NCBI GenBank assembly: GCA_028284705.1
Contig: JANQRE010000042.1
Span: 1-48,479, forward strand
From: Paracoccaceae bacterium
GTDB taxonomy: Bacteria > Pseudomonadota > Alphaproteobacteria > Rhodobacterales > Rhodobacteraceae
DNA length: 48,479 bases
Direction: 5' to 3'
The notes under the pieces: model-generated
What the model saw: only the letters and a program-made list of their open reading frames with translations
The model's database searches: none
Told to the model about the DNA's origin: nothing
In this document: in pieces, positions 8,172-15,094 of the stretch
How positions within the stretch are numbered: the stretch's first letter is position 1
Layout: each line of letters begins with the position of its first letter
Position numbers and translations under genes: made by a program

Positions 8172-8909
8172 ATGTTTGATTTGAATGGAAAATCGGCCTT
8201 GGTGACCGGCGCGTCCGGCGGCATTGGCGGCGCGATTGCGAAAGCGCTGCATGAGGGCGGTGCGACCGTCGCGTTGTCTGGGACGCGGGTGGAGCCCTTG
8301 GAAGCACTGGCGGCAGAGCTGGGTGAACGGGCGCATGTGGTGCCGTGCAATCTCAGCGATTTTGGGGCCGTGAAGGAGCTGCCGAAACAGGCGAGCGAGG
8401 CGATGGGGGGGCTCGATATTCTGGTGAACAATGCCGGGATCACGCGGGACAACCTCTTCATGCGCATGTCGGAGGAAGAGTGGAATGCGGTGATCGACGT
8501 GAATCTCACCTCGACCTTTCTGCTCTGCAAAGCGGTGCTTAGAGGCATGATGAAATCGCGCTGGGGTCGGATTGTGAACATCTCGAGCGTGGTCGGGGCC
8601 ACAGGTAATCCGGGGCAGGGCAACTACGCGGCCTCGAAAGCGGGCATGGTGGGCATGTCGAAATCGCTCGCTTACGAGGTCGCAAGCCGCGGGATCACGG
8701 TGAATTGCGTGGCGCCAGGCTTCATCACCACGGCGATGACCGACAAGCTGACCGATGATCAGAAATCGGGGATTTTGGGCCAGATCCCGGCGGGCCGGAT
8801 GGGCACGTCAGAGGAAATCGCGGGCGCGGTGCGCTATCTCGCCAGCGAGGAAGCGGCCTATGTGACCGGCACGACGATCCATGTGAATGGTGGCATGGCG
8901 ATGCTTTGA
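8172..8909 (+). CDS. fabG: 3-oxoacyl-ACP reductase
   Basis: 245 residues, the classical short-chain dehydrogenase length. FabG reduces beta-ketoacyl-ACP with NADPH. The cofactor loop TGASGGIG (12-19), NNAG (86-89), catalytic Asn111, Ser139 in NISSVVG, and Tyr152/Lys156 in YAASKAG are all visible. The conserved C-terminal VTGTTIHVNGGMAML supports FabG over other SDRs. AAGAAGGGCAGAG precedes the ATG. It lies between the COG3904-like gene and a small gene before acpP. Confidence 0.96.
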   Translation: MFDLNGKSALVTGASGGIGGAIAKALHEGGATVALSGTRVEPLEALAAELGERAHVVPCNLSDFGAVKELPKQASEAMGGLDILVNNAGITRDNLFMRMSEEEWNAVIDVNLTSTFLLCKAVLRGMMKSRWGRIVNISSVVGATGNPGQGNYAASKAGMVGMSKSLAYEVASRGITVNCVAPGFITTAMTDKLTDDQKSGILGQIPAGRMGTSEEIAGAVRYLASEEAAYVTGTTIHVNGGMAML

Positions 8910-8944
8910 TCCCTATGTATCCTTCGTACTTCTTGGAGGAGGGT

Positions 8945-9256
8945 ATTACGGCTTTAAGTAACAAAGACGCTTCAATCGTGATGGGAATGATCGCGCGCGG
9001 TGATGCCGAGCATAACATCGCCGCGTGGTTTGGAGAAAACCAAGGACGCGTGGCCGAAGTGAAGGCCGGTTCCCATGGGCAGGTCGCGATTGCGGGTGAC
9101 GACGAACTGCCACCAAAGGGTCCTCCCGGACCGAAGGGCCGACGGTTGAGAGCTTATGTTATGAAAGCTATTGCTGCGATAGAAAACGGGAACGGCGATG
9201 AGGCCGCAAAACTTTTGAAAGACGGACTCGCGAACTACGACAAACATGAAGCATAG
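8945..9256 (+). CDS. Small HTH-like conserved protein, probable ATT start
   Basis: About 103 residues. The conserved core (NKDASIVMGMIARGDAEHNI, then AAWFGENQGRVAEV) looks like a compact helix-turn-helix, a pattern I associate with small Rhodobacterales proteins of unknown function. The C-terminal helix (LRAYVMKAIAAIENGNGDEA) is amphipathic. I prefer the ATT at 8945 as start because GGAGGAGGG (8935-8943) lies directly before it. The only in-frame ATG upstream (8915) has no ribosome-binding site, and GTG/ATG at 8978/8981 would cut the conserved core. The function may be regulatory (inference). It sits 35 nt after fabG and before the acpP promoter. Confidence 0.6.
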   Translation: MTALSNKDASIVMGMIARGDAEHNIAAWFGENQGRVAEVKAGSHGQVAIAGDDELPPKGPPGPKGRRLRAYVMKAIAAIENGNGDEAAKLLKDGLANYDKHEA

Positions 9257-9338
9257 CTGGGAAATGCAGGCAATTTCAGGGTCGAATGCTTGCAATAAAG
9301 CAGTATTGCGCAGCGTCATTTTGGGGTTGGATATTCAT

Positions 9339-9366
9339 TTGCGTTCCCCATTTGGTGTGCTATAGG
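9339..9366 (+). promoter_or_regulatory. Promoter of acpP
   Basis: TTGCGT (9339-9344), a 16-bp spacer and TATAGG (9361-9366). The predicted leader of about 105 nt contains a stable small hairpin GCCGAA-CCC-TTCGGC at 9403-9417. A dedicated strong promoter fits the high demand for ACP. Confidence 0.6.
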
Positions 9367-9479
9367 CGGCGCAGATTTTCCGGGGGGCTGATCTTCCGGG
9401 TGGCCGAACCCTTCGGCAAATAAGGCCAAAGGCCGCAAACACGAGCGGGACAGACCCGAGTAACACGAGGATATTCAAT

Positions 9480-9713
9480 ATGAGCGACATTGCTGATCGC
9501 GTGAAAAAGATCGTTGTCGAGCATCTGGGCGTCGACGAAGCGAAAGTGGTGGACAACGCCTCTTTCATCGATGACCTGGGCGCTGACAGCCTCGACACTG
9601 TTGAGCTGGTTATGGCGTTTGAAGAAGAATTCGGGATCGAAATTCCTGACGATGCGGCTGAAACGATCCAAACGTTCGGCGATGCGTGCAAGTTCATCAA
9701 CGACGCGACCTAA
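9480..9713 (+). CDS. acpP: Acyl carrier protein
   Basis: 77 residues, highly acidic. The 4'-phosphopantetheine attachment serine is Ser37 in [19 protein letters not shown]. It carries the growing chain between the Fab enzymes in the cytosol. CGAGGA precedes the ATG. It has its own promoter and a strong terminator 30 nt after the stop, so it can be expressed independently of fabDG. Confidence 0.98.
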   Translation: MSDIADRVKKIVVEHLGVDEAKVVDNASFIDDLGADSLDTVELVMAFEEEFGIEIPDDAAETIQTFGDACKFINDAT

Positions 9714-9742
9714 ACCACATCCTTCTTGAGTGAAGATGTTGG

Positions 9743-9769
9743 AAAAACGGCCCGTCAGGGCCGTTTTTT
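9743..9769. terminator. Bidirectional terminator shared by acpP and the convergent gene
   Basis: A perfect 11-bp stem AAAAACGGCCC / GGGCCGTTTTT with loop GTCA. The loop bases TCA (9755-9757) are the stop codon of the convergent gene, so that gene's last codons form half of the stem. Confidence 0.92.
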
Positions 9770-10705
9770 GATTTTCAGCCTGGGTTTTGTTTTGGACAGG
9801 GCCAGAAGACTTGTCAGCTTCTTGTTATCCAGCACAGCGGGAAAGCGCAGACCGAACCCTTGTGAGGGGGTTTCTGCAGGATACGTGATGATTGCCGGGA
9901 CAACGAAACGGCCCGCCTGAAGTTGCACTTTGCTGCCTTTCTCCAGGAGGCCCATTGCGGCGGCAGCATCGCTGACCTGAGCCACGAAATTGGAACCGGC
10001 CCGACTGATTGATTTGATTTCTCCGCCGAATTCTTCATGACCAATATCGATTCGAGCCGGGATCGCGCAGGTGCGCCGCATGATGATGGTCGAGATGGTC
10101 AATGTGTAGAGCGTGCGGAGCGCGAACAACGTCACCACGATGCCCACCAATGTGCCGACCGCAGCCGCCAAGGTGCCTAAAGAACTGCTCGAACGGATGG
10201 GAGGGGGTTGGTTTTGGAGCGTGGCGGAGCGGTTGCCGATATCGTCGGACGGTAACGCCGGAGGAGCCTTGCGCGTGTTCTGCTCCTGTGCCGCCGCGTC
10301 GCAGGTTTGATCGATGAGCGCCGACATCGCCGTGGCGTCACGGTGAAAACCGGTTGACACCGCGTGGCGATGGGCAAGGCCGGCGCCGTTCTTCTCTGCT
10401 CTACGATGAAGTCCGCCGGCCTCCAGCAAGAAGTGATGGATCGACGCGTATTGCGAGGCCGCGCCAATTCGTTCGAGCTCCGTCTGGAGCCCGAATGCGT
10501 CAACCCTTTGAATATTGATTTGAACGGTCCGAAAGTCTCGCATTCCGGGGGTGTTGTGGGGGCTGGATGCGATCTGAGCGGCGAGAACGACCTGTTGGAC
10601 CTTGCTGAGCTCAGGTCCGCACTGGGCAGCGACCGCGGAAGTGCCTGCCAGAGACAGCAGTACGCCCGTGATCCCGAGGGTCCGCAGAAATCGGTTAAAC
10701 GTCAT
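9755..10705 (-). CDS. Signal-peptide membrane protein with degenerate PilZ-like C-terminal domain
   Basis: 316 residues. A signal peptide (MTFNRFLRTLGITGVLLSLAG, likely cleaved after AVA near residue 26) leads a periplasmic domain of about 150 residues with a few cysteines. A proline-rich linker and one transmembrane helix at about 183-207 (GTLAAAVGTLVGIVVTLFAL) follow. Residues 209-316 look like a PilZ barrel (RRTCAIPARIDI ... SISRAGSNFVA ... GFGLRFPAV). The c-di-GMP motif is imperfect: no clear RxxxR, and SxSxxG replaces (D/N)xSxxG. Binding is therefore doubtful. The role is unknown, possibly envelope-to-cytosol signalling. It is monocistronic and inverted within the fab cluster. Confidence 0.7.
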   Translation of the reverse strand: MTFNRFLRTLGITGVLLSLAGTSAVAAQCGPELSKVQQVVLAAQIASSPHNTPGMRDFRTVQINIQRVDAFGLQTELERIGAASQYASIHHFLLEAGGLHRRAEKNGAGLAHRHAVSTGFHRDATAMSALIDQTCDAAAQEQNTRKAPPALPSDDIGNRSATLQNQPPPIRSSSSLGTLAAAVGTLVGIVVTLFALRTLYTLTISTIIMRRTCAIPARIDIGHEEFGGEIKSISRAGSNFVAQVSDAAAAMGLLEKGSKVQLQAGRFVVPAIITYPAETPSQGFGLRFPAVLDNKKLTSLLALSKTKPRLKIKKRP

Positions 10706-10996
10706 CTCTCAACTGCCGGTGAAATACGCTCGCGGCACCATAGGCTTAGGAGTCTTAATGATTTGATATCGCGCCAGCGTTTTTAGCCGGGTGCGGAGAG
10801 GTGGTTGAGCTTTGATTTCCAGCGGAAAGGTAAGCACCCCCATGGGGTGGATCGGGCCAAGTTGTTATTATTACCGTTCGTGAGTGGTGACCAATTACCC
10901 ATCCCCGGCTCCGATCCTGAGCGGGTGTGTAGCGAAGCGGTGTGGTTGATTTGAGGGGAAAGAATGGGCGGTTTGCCCCGTAAGTTTACGTGCGCG
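10706..10996. other. Intergenic stretch, 291 bp
   Basis: No coding sequence is supported. It holds a compact hairpin CACCCC-CAT-GGGGTG at 10835-10849 and a palindrome CGTAA-GT-TTACG at 10979-10990 just after the end of the next minus-strand gene. The promoter of the PilZ-like gene should lie within 10706-10800, but I could not pick boxes with confidence. Confidence 0.5.
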
Positions 10997-12019
10997 TCAA
11001 CTTTGGATTTCGGCCAGCACGTCGCGTCCCTGGCAGTTCAGGAAGTGCAGGATGTCGATGAAAATCCAGTTCTCGGCCAGCTTGTCGCCATCGCGACGAT
11101 AGAAATCGACGACACGCATGGGCGCGGGTTCCTCTGAATAGGGCATGCCGAGATAGCCATTGGTGGGTTTCACCGAGAGGTTGGGCCAGCCGAAGAAACC
11201 ACAGTAGTTCCCTTCGGCGATGCGGGCCTGATGACCGTGGAAGGCGCGGTCGGAAAGCTGGGTGCGGAACGGGGTCTGGTGCTGCTCGATATAGCGGTCG
11301 ATCGTATAGGTCGCGCCGATGCCCGCGGGGCCGAACCAGAGCATATCCTCGTGCCAGTCGTGGCGGAGCTCGTCCTGTTGGGAATAGGCGACGCCGGTCA
11401 ATTCACCCTGCAGGACCTGATTGGCCCTGTTGATCTCGGCACCCATGCGTTTGACGAGTGCAAGCGTGGTGTCGCCCTCGGCGGGGTCCTGAGGGTCGAA
11501 GAGGAGGCCGTCATGGGTGCGTGGACCGGGATGGATGAAATCGGCGGCGGCCTGCGAGCCGAGCGGGTTGAGACCGGCCTGATGCATGACCGAGAGGATG
11601 TCGCAGAACAGCGCGGTCTCGGTGATCTTGCCGTTCTCGACATGGTGGAACTCGGCATAACGCAGCATGGTGAGCTTGCCGGTGGCGGGGATGTCGAGCC
11701 AGGGCGCATCGAAGAGCCCCATGAAATGGCCCATGGAGCCGACCCAAGTGCCGGGCGCGCCCTGGGCGTCGTTGAGACCGGCAAGAAAGATGTCCTCGCG
11801 GCGCTGCAGGCCTGAGAAGGCGGTGAGAAGCGGCGTCCAGAAGGCGGAGATTGTGGCTTCGGCACTGTCCTGCTCGTGGAAGGGATGCAGGCCGCGCCAG
11901 GAATAGTCCGGTGCGGCATGGGCGTTCAGGGCGGACAAGCGATCATCGGGGGCGGCGTCGTCGAAGGCGTCGAAATAGGCGCGGATGGTGGCTTTGGCGG
12001 CTTGCAGGTCGGAGGACAT
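10997..12019 (-). CDS. Tandem SnoaL/NTF2-like domain protein
   Basis: 340 residues made of two consecutive NTF2/SnoaL-like cone folds. The first (about 1-150) has AKATIRAYFDAFDD, the aromatic FHEQDSAEATISAFWTPL and HHVENGKITETALFCDIL. The second (about 185-340) has WHEDMLWFGPAGIGATYTID and VVDFYRRDGDKLAENWIFIDILHFLNCQGRD. The family includes polyketide cyclases and ester-cyclase-like enzymes; the true substrate is unknown. An internal duplication or fusion is likely. It is monocistronic, minus strand, inverted between acpP and fabF, and divergent from fabF. Confidence 0.8.
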   Translation of the reverse strand: MSSDLQAAKATIRAYFDAFDDAAPDDRLSALNAHAAPDYSWRGLHPFHEQDSAEATISAFWTPLLTAFSGLQRREDIFLAGLNDAQGAPGTWVGSMGHFMGLFDAPWLDIPATGKLTMLRYAEFHHVENGKITETALFCDILSVMHQAGLNPLGSQAAADFIHPGPRTHDGLLFDPQDPAEGDTTLALVKRMGAEINRANQVLQGELTGVAYSQQDELRHDWHEDMLWFGPAGIGATYTIDRYIEQHQTPFRTQLSDRAFHGHQARIAEGNYCGFFGWPNLSVKPTNGYLGMPYSEEPAPMRVVDFYRRDGDKLAENWIFIDILHFLNCQGRDVLAEIQS

Positions 12020-12126
12020 CTCAGGGACTCGAAGAATGCGTATTCAGATGGAGTGGTGCGCCTGAAATCGCGGCTTCGCAAGCGGAATTGAGCCTTTGTT
12101 GCGGATTTTTCGGAAGCCGCTGCCTC

Positions 12127-12154
12127 TTGCCCCTCCCACGGCCGCCCGTGTAAG
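12127..12154 (+). promoter_or_regulatory. Possible fabF promoter
   Basis: TTGCCC (12127-12132), a 16-bp spacer and TGTAAG (12149-12154), about 38 nt before the fabF ATG. Such a promoter is needed because fabF is cut off from acpP by inverted genes. The -10 is weak. Confidence 0.35.
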
Positions 12155-12192
12155 AGGCGTTGGAGGACAACAGGCAGAGATCGAGGTGGGGC

Positions 12193-13449
12193 ATGCGTCG
12201 CGTCGTCATCACAGGTTTGGGTATGGTCACACCGCTGGGCTGCGGCGTGGAGGAGACGTGGAGCGCCGCGCTGGCCGGGAAATCCGGCGCGCGCACGATC
12301 CAGAAGTTTGATGCGAGCCATCTTGGCACGCCTTACGCCTGTGAAGTGCCTTTGGGCGACGGATCAAACGGCACATTCAATGCTGATGACTGGATGGAAC
12401 CGAAAGAGGCGCGCAAGGTCGATACGTTCATCCTGTTTGGGATGGCCGCCGCGGAGCAAGCGATTGCGGATGCGGATTGGAAGACGGATGACCCCGAGGA
12501 ACTGCTGCGGACCGGCGTAATGATTGGTTCCGGTATTGGCGGTCTGGAATCGATTGCCGACACGGCTGTGATGATCAAGGAGCGTGGACCGCGGCGGGTC
12601 TCGCCGTTCTTTATTCCGGGTTCGCTGATCAACCTGATCTCGGGGCAGGTCGGCATCAAATACGGCTACAAGGGGCCGAACCACGCGGTGGTGACGGCCT
12701 GTTCGACGGGTGCGCATGCGATTGGCGATGCGGCGCGGTTGATCGCACTGGATGATGCCGATGTGATGATTGCAGGTGGGGCGGAGAGCCCGATCTGTGA
12801 GATCGGCATCGCCGGGTTCAATGCGTGTAAAGCGTTGTCGACGAAGCATCCGGACGATCCGGAGAAAGCCTCGCGCCCGTGGGACGCGGACCGAGACGGG
12901 TTCGTCATGGGCGAAGGTGCCGGTGTCGTTGTGCTGGAAGAATACGAGCACGCGAAAGCGCGGGGTGCGAAGATTTATGCCGAAGTTCTGGGCTATGGCC
13001 TGTCGGGCGATGCGCACCACATCACGGCACCCCCGCCGGATCATGAGGGTGCCGAGCGCGCTATGCGGGCCGCTGTAAATCGGGCCGGGATTGAGGTTGG
13101 TGATATTGACTATATCAATGCGCATGGCACCTCGACCATGGCGGATACCATCGAACTGGGTGCCGTCGAGCGGTTGCTGGGCGATGCGGCTGGAAATGCG
13201 GCGATGTCCTCGACCAAATCGATGACCGGACACTTGCTGGGTGCCGCTGGCGCGATTGAGGCGATCTTCTGTATCTTGGCGATCCGCGATCAGGTTTGCC
13301 CACCGACGATCAACCTTGATACGCCTGCGGCGGAGACCGAGATCAACCTCTGCGCGAATGCGAAGCTCCAGCGCGAGGTGAATGTGGTCTTGTCGAACTC
13401 GTTCGGGTTTGGCGGCACCAATGCCTGTCTGATCATGGGGAAGGTCTGA
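12193..13449 (+). CDS. fabF: 3-oxoacyl-ACP synthase II
   Basis: 418 residues, the standard KAS II length. It condenses malonyl-ACP with acyl-ACP. The Cys-His-His triad is intact: Cys170 in VVTACSTGAHA, His311 in NAHGTSTMADT and His347 in SMTGHLLGAAGA, plus Lys342. The C-terminal NSFGFGGTNACLI is canonical. I chose the ATG at 12193 (MRRVVITGLGMVTPLG) with GAGGTGGGG upstream; an in-frame start at 12160 lacks homology and a good site. mltG follows after 10 nt, an arrangement common in alphaproteobacteria. Confidence 0.96.
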   Translation: MRRVVITGLGMVTPLGCGVEETWSAALAGKSGARTIQKFDASHLGTPYACEVPLGDGSNGTFNADDWMEPKEARKVDTFILFGMAAAEQAIADADWKTDDPEELLRTGVMIGSGIGGLESIADTAVMIKERGPRRVSPFFIPGSLINLISGQVGIKYGYKGPNHAVVTACSTGAHAIGDAARLIALDDADVMIAGGAESPICEIGIAGFNACKALSTKHPDDPEKASRPWDADRDGFVMGEGAGVVVLEEYEHAKARGAKIYAEVLGYGLSGDAHHITAPPPDHEGAERAMRAAVNRAGIEVGDIDYINAHGTSTMADTIELGAVERLLGDAAGNAAMSSTKSMTGHLLGAAGAIEAIFCILAIRDQVCPPTINLDTPAAETEINLCANAKLQREVNVVLSNSFGFGGTNACLIMGKV

Positions 13450-13459
13450 GGCCTGAGAC

Positions 13460-14620
13460 ATGTGGAAATCCATCGCTTCTAATGCGCTGTCGCTGATCAT
13501 TGTCGGATTGGTGGCTCTAGGCGGATTGATTGGCTGGGGCCAGTCGCAATACCGCGCGCAAGGACCGCTGGAGCAAGCGGTGTTCTTTGAAGTGCCACGG
13601 GGTGCATCACTGCGGTCGGTGAGCCAGAAACTGGCGGAGCAGGGCGCGGTGTCGAGCCCGATCATCTTCCGGATGGGAGTCGAGTATTCTGATCGCGCGC
13701 AGGACCTGAAGTTTGGGAATTATGAAATCCCGGCAGGGGCGTCGATGGCGGAGATCACCGACATCATCACCTCTGGTGGTCCGTCGACCTTCCGCTTTGT
13801 GGCGACCTATGTGATCCGGAACTCAGGCGGCGAGACGCGGTTCCGCGAGCGTACGCCGGGAACCGGAGAGATCACGGTTCTGGCGGAATGGGAGGCGGGC
13901 GAGCCCGCACCTGCGGCTTACACCGAAGCGGTCGCGGCGGAAACGCCGATTGTCTACCGCGTGGCGGTGGCGGAAGGGCTGACGAGTTGGCAGATCGTGG
14001 ATCGGTTGCAGAAGGCGGAGTTTCTGACCGGCGAGATCGGGGACGTTCCGGAGGAAGGGTCGCTGGCACCAGACACCTATGAAGTGGCACGCGGCAGTGA
14101 CCGCCAAGCGCTTCTGGACCGGATGGCCGAAGCGCAAAGCCGGATCTTGGCGGAAGCCTGGGAGAATAGGTCGGGCGACACGGCTGTGGGCAGCCCCGAA
14201 GAGGCCCTGGTGCTGGCCTCGATCATCGAGAAAGAGACCGGAGTGCCCGAAGAGCGCGGCCAGGTGGCGAGCGTGTTCACCAACCGGCTGAAGCAGGGGA
14301 TGAAGCTGCAGACAGACCCCACAGTGATCTATGGTGTGACCGGTGGGGTGGGTGACGGTTTGGGCCGTGGCATCCGGCAATCGGAACTGCGTGCGCGCAA
14401 CCCCTACAACACCTATGTGATCGATGGGCTGCCGCCCGGACCGATTGCGAATCCCGGCAAAGCGTCCATTGAAGCGGCGCTCAATCCGCTCGACACGCCG
14501 TATATTTTCTTTGTGGCGGATGGCACCGGCGGACATGCGTTCGCCGTCACCTTGGCCGAGCATAACGAGAATGTGGCCCGCTGGAGGGAGATCGAAGCCG
14601 AGCGAAACGCCGATAATTAA
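13460..14620 (+). CDS. mltG: Endolytic peptidoglycan transglycosylase MltG (YceG-like)
   Basis: 386 residues. A short cytosolic N-terminus and one inner-membrane helix (about 9-25) precede a LysM-like region (VPRGASLRSVSQKLAEQGAV) and the YceG catalytic domain. The catalytic glutamate is Glu257 in LASIIEKETGVPEERGQVASVF, and the downstream QTDPTVIYG and NTYVIDGLPPGPIANPG motifs are intact. MltG cleaves nascent glycan strands and sets their length. It is co-transcribed with fabF, linking lipid and wall synthesis genes. Confidence 0.95.
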   Translation: MWKSIASNALSLIIVGLVALGGLIGWGQSQYRAQGPLEQAVFFEVPRGASLRSVSQKLAEQGAVSSPIIFRMGVEYSDRAQDLKFGNYEIPAGASMAEITDIITSGGPSTFRFVATYVIRNSGGETRFRERTPGTGEITVLAEWEAGEPAPAAYTEAVAAETPIVYRVAVAEGLTSWQIVDRLQKAEFLTGEIGDVPEEGSLAPDTYEVARGSDRQALLDRMAEAQSRILAEAWENRSGDTAVGSPEEALVLASIIEKETGVPEERGQVASVFTNRLKQGMKLQTDPTVIYGVTGGVGDGLGRGIRQSELRARNPYNTYVIDGLPPGPIANPGKASIEAALNPLDTPYIFFVADGTGGHAFAVTLAEHNENVARWREIEAERNADN

Positions 14621-14708
14621 AGGGTTTCATGTGGTTTTGGTGGAGCGTCAGGTTTCCGTTAACCCCTTGTTAATAAAGACCGTTCGCTGCTCTGAGACGC
14701 GAAATCGC

Positions 14709-14737
14709 TTGACTTAGCGAACGGTCCAAGGCATACA
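14709..14737 (+). promoter_or_regulatory. Promoter-like sequence after mltG
   Basis: TTGACT, 17 bp, CATACA. The right arm of an 11-bp inverted repeat sits in the spacer, which is where an operator would act. Confidence 0.4.
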
Positions 14738-14763
14738 CCTCCTCAAGCTGGACGAATTGGGCG

Positions 14764-14798
14764 AGCGGCACTGAGATGATCTCTCAGGGGCCGCTTTT
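14764..14798 (+). terminator. Intrinsic terminator
   Basis: AGCGGC pairs with GCCGCT, and the inner CTGAGA pairs with TCTCAG around TGATC. A run of seven T follows. It ends either the fabF-mltG transcript or the short RNA starting near 14744. Confidence 0.85.
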
Positions 14799-14929
14799 TT
14801 TGTTGCCTGCACGGCGGGCGGCCAATGGAGAATTTCAAACATGACAGATGATGCGCCGGAAGAGGACGGCCCCTCCGGTGTGTTTGTTCACCGGAGTCGG
14901 GCAGAGGTGCGATTGGATCACCTGGTAAT

Positions 14930-15094
14930 GGCGAGAGCATTGTGCGTGAGGTGAGCGTGACTGCACCGGGCTGGACCTACACGACGTCGATGCGAAGTGC
15001 GGATGGTGTGACCGCGGGGTTCGCCATTGAAGTCGCCCAGATTTCTGCCCGGTTTGGTACCGGTCATTTTGCAAGGATTGAGATTGATGGATAA
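14930..15094 (+). pseudogene. C-terminal fragment resembling a GTA/phage tail-hub (megatron-type) protein
   Basis: An open frame with no start of its own. It ends IVREVSVTAPGWTYTTSM, then VAQISARFGTGHFARIEIDG and TAA. The pattern (REVxVTAPxWTYT, ADGV, VAQISxRFGxG) resembles the extreme C-terminus of the large host-specificity/baseplate protein of Rhodobacterales gene transfer agents and lambdoid-like phages, as I recall it. Upstream the frame degenerates to a stop at 14849 without similarity, so the body of the gene is missing. Its TAA overlaps the DUF2793 ATG by 8 nt, the coupling expected if the two once formed a tail module. Family assignment is moderate. Confidence 0.5.

Larger units (their letters stand above)
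14621..14840 (+). ncRNA. Non-coding segment with promoter-like boxes, long inverted repeat and terminator; candidate small RNA
   Basis: No ORF is supported here. A perfect 11-bp inverted repeat, GACCGTTCGCT (14678-14688) and AGCGAACGGTC (14716-14726), encloses 27 nt. TTGACT (14709-14714) and CATACA (14732-14737) are spaced by 17 bp and overlap its right arm. A CCTCCTC motif (about 14738-14744), complementary to a Shine-Dalgarno sequence, follows. A strong terminator lies at 14764-14798. Together these could give a transcript of about 55 nt (from the TTGACT promoter) or about 120 nt (if the repeat is transcribed). It may instead be the 3' end of the fabF-mltG operon plus an operator. The call is inference. 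Confidence 0.35.

Noticed and set aside
10979-10990. Palindrome CGTAA-GT-TTACG
   Set aside because: It lies just after the end of the SnoaL gene with no promoter or stem-loop plus T-run nearby; too short to support an operator.
12364-13665. Long open frame (433 codons) antisense to fabF
   Set aside because: Shadow of fabF in a GC-rich gene; no recognisable motif, Arg/His-rich composition.
14841-14954. Short ORF beginning MTDDAPEEDGPSGVFVH before the GTA-like fragment
   Set aside because: It has a weak ribosome-binding site (TGGAGA), ends in a different frame from the fragment and shows no similarity I recognise; probably junction sequence.
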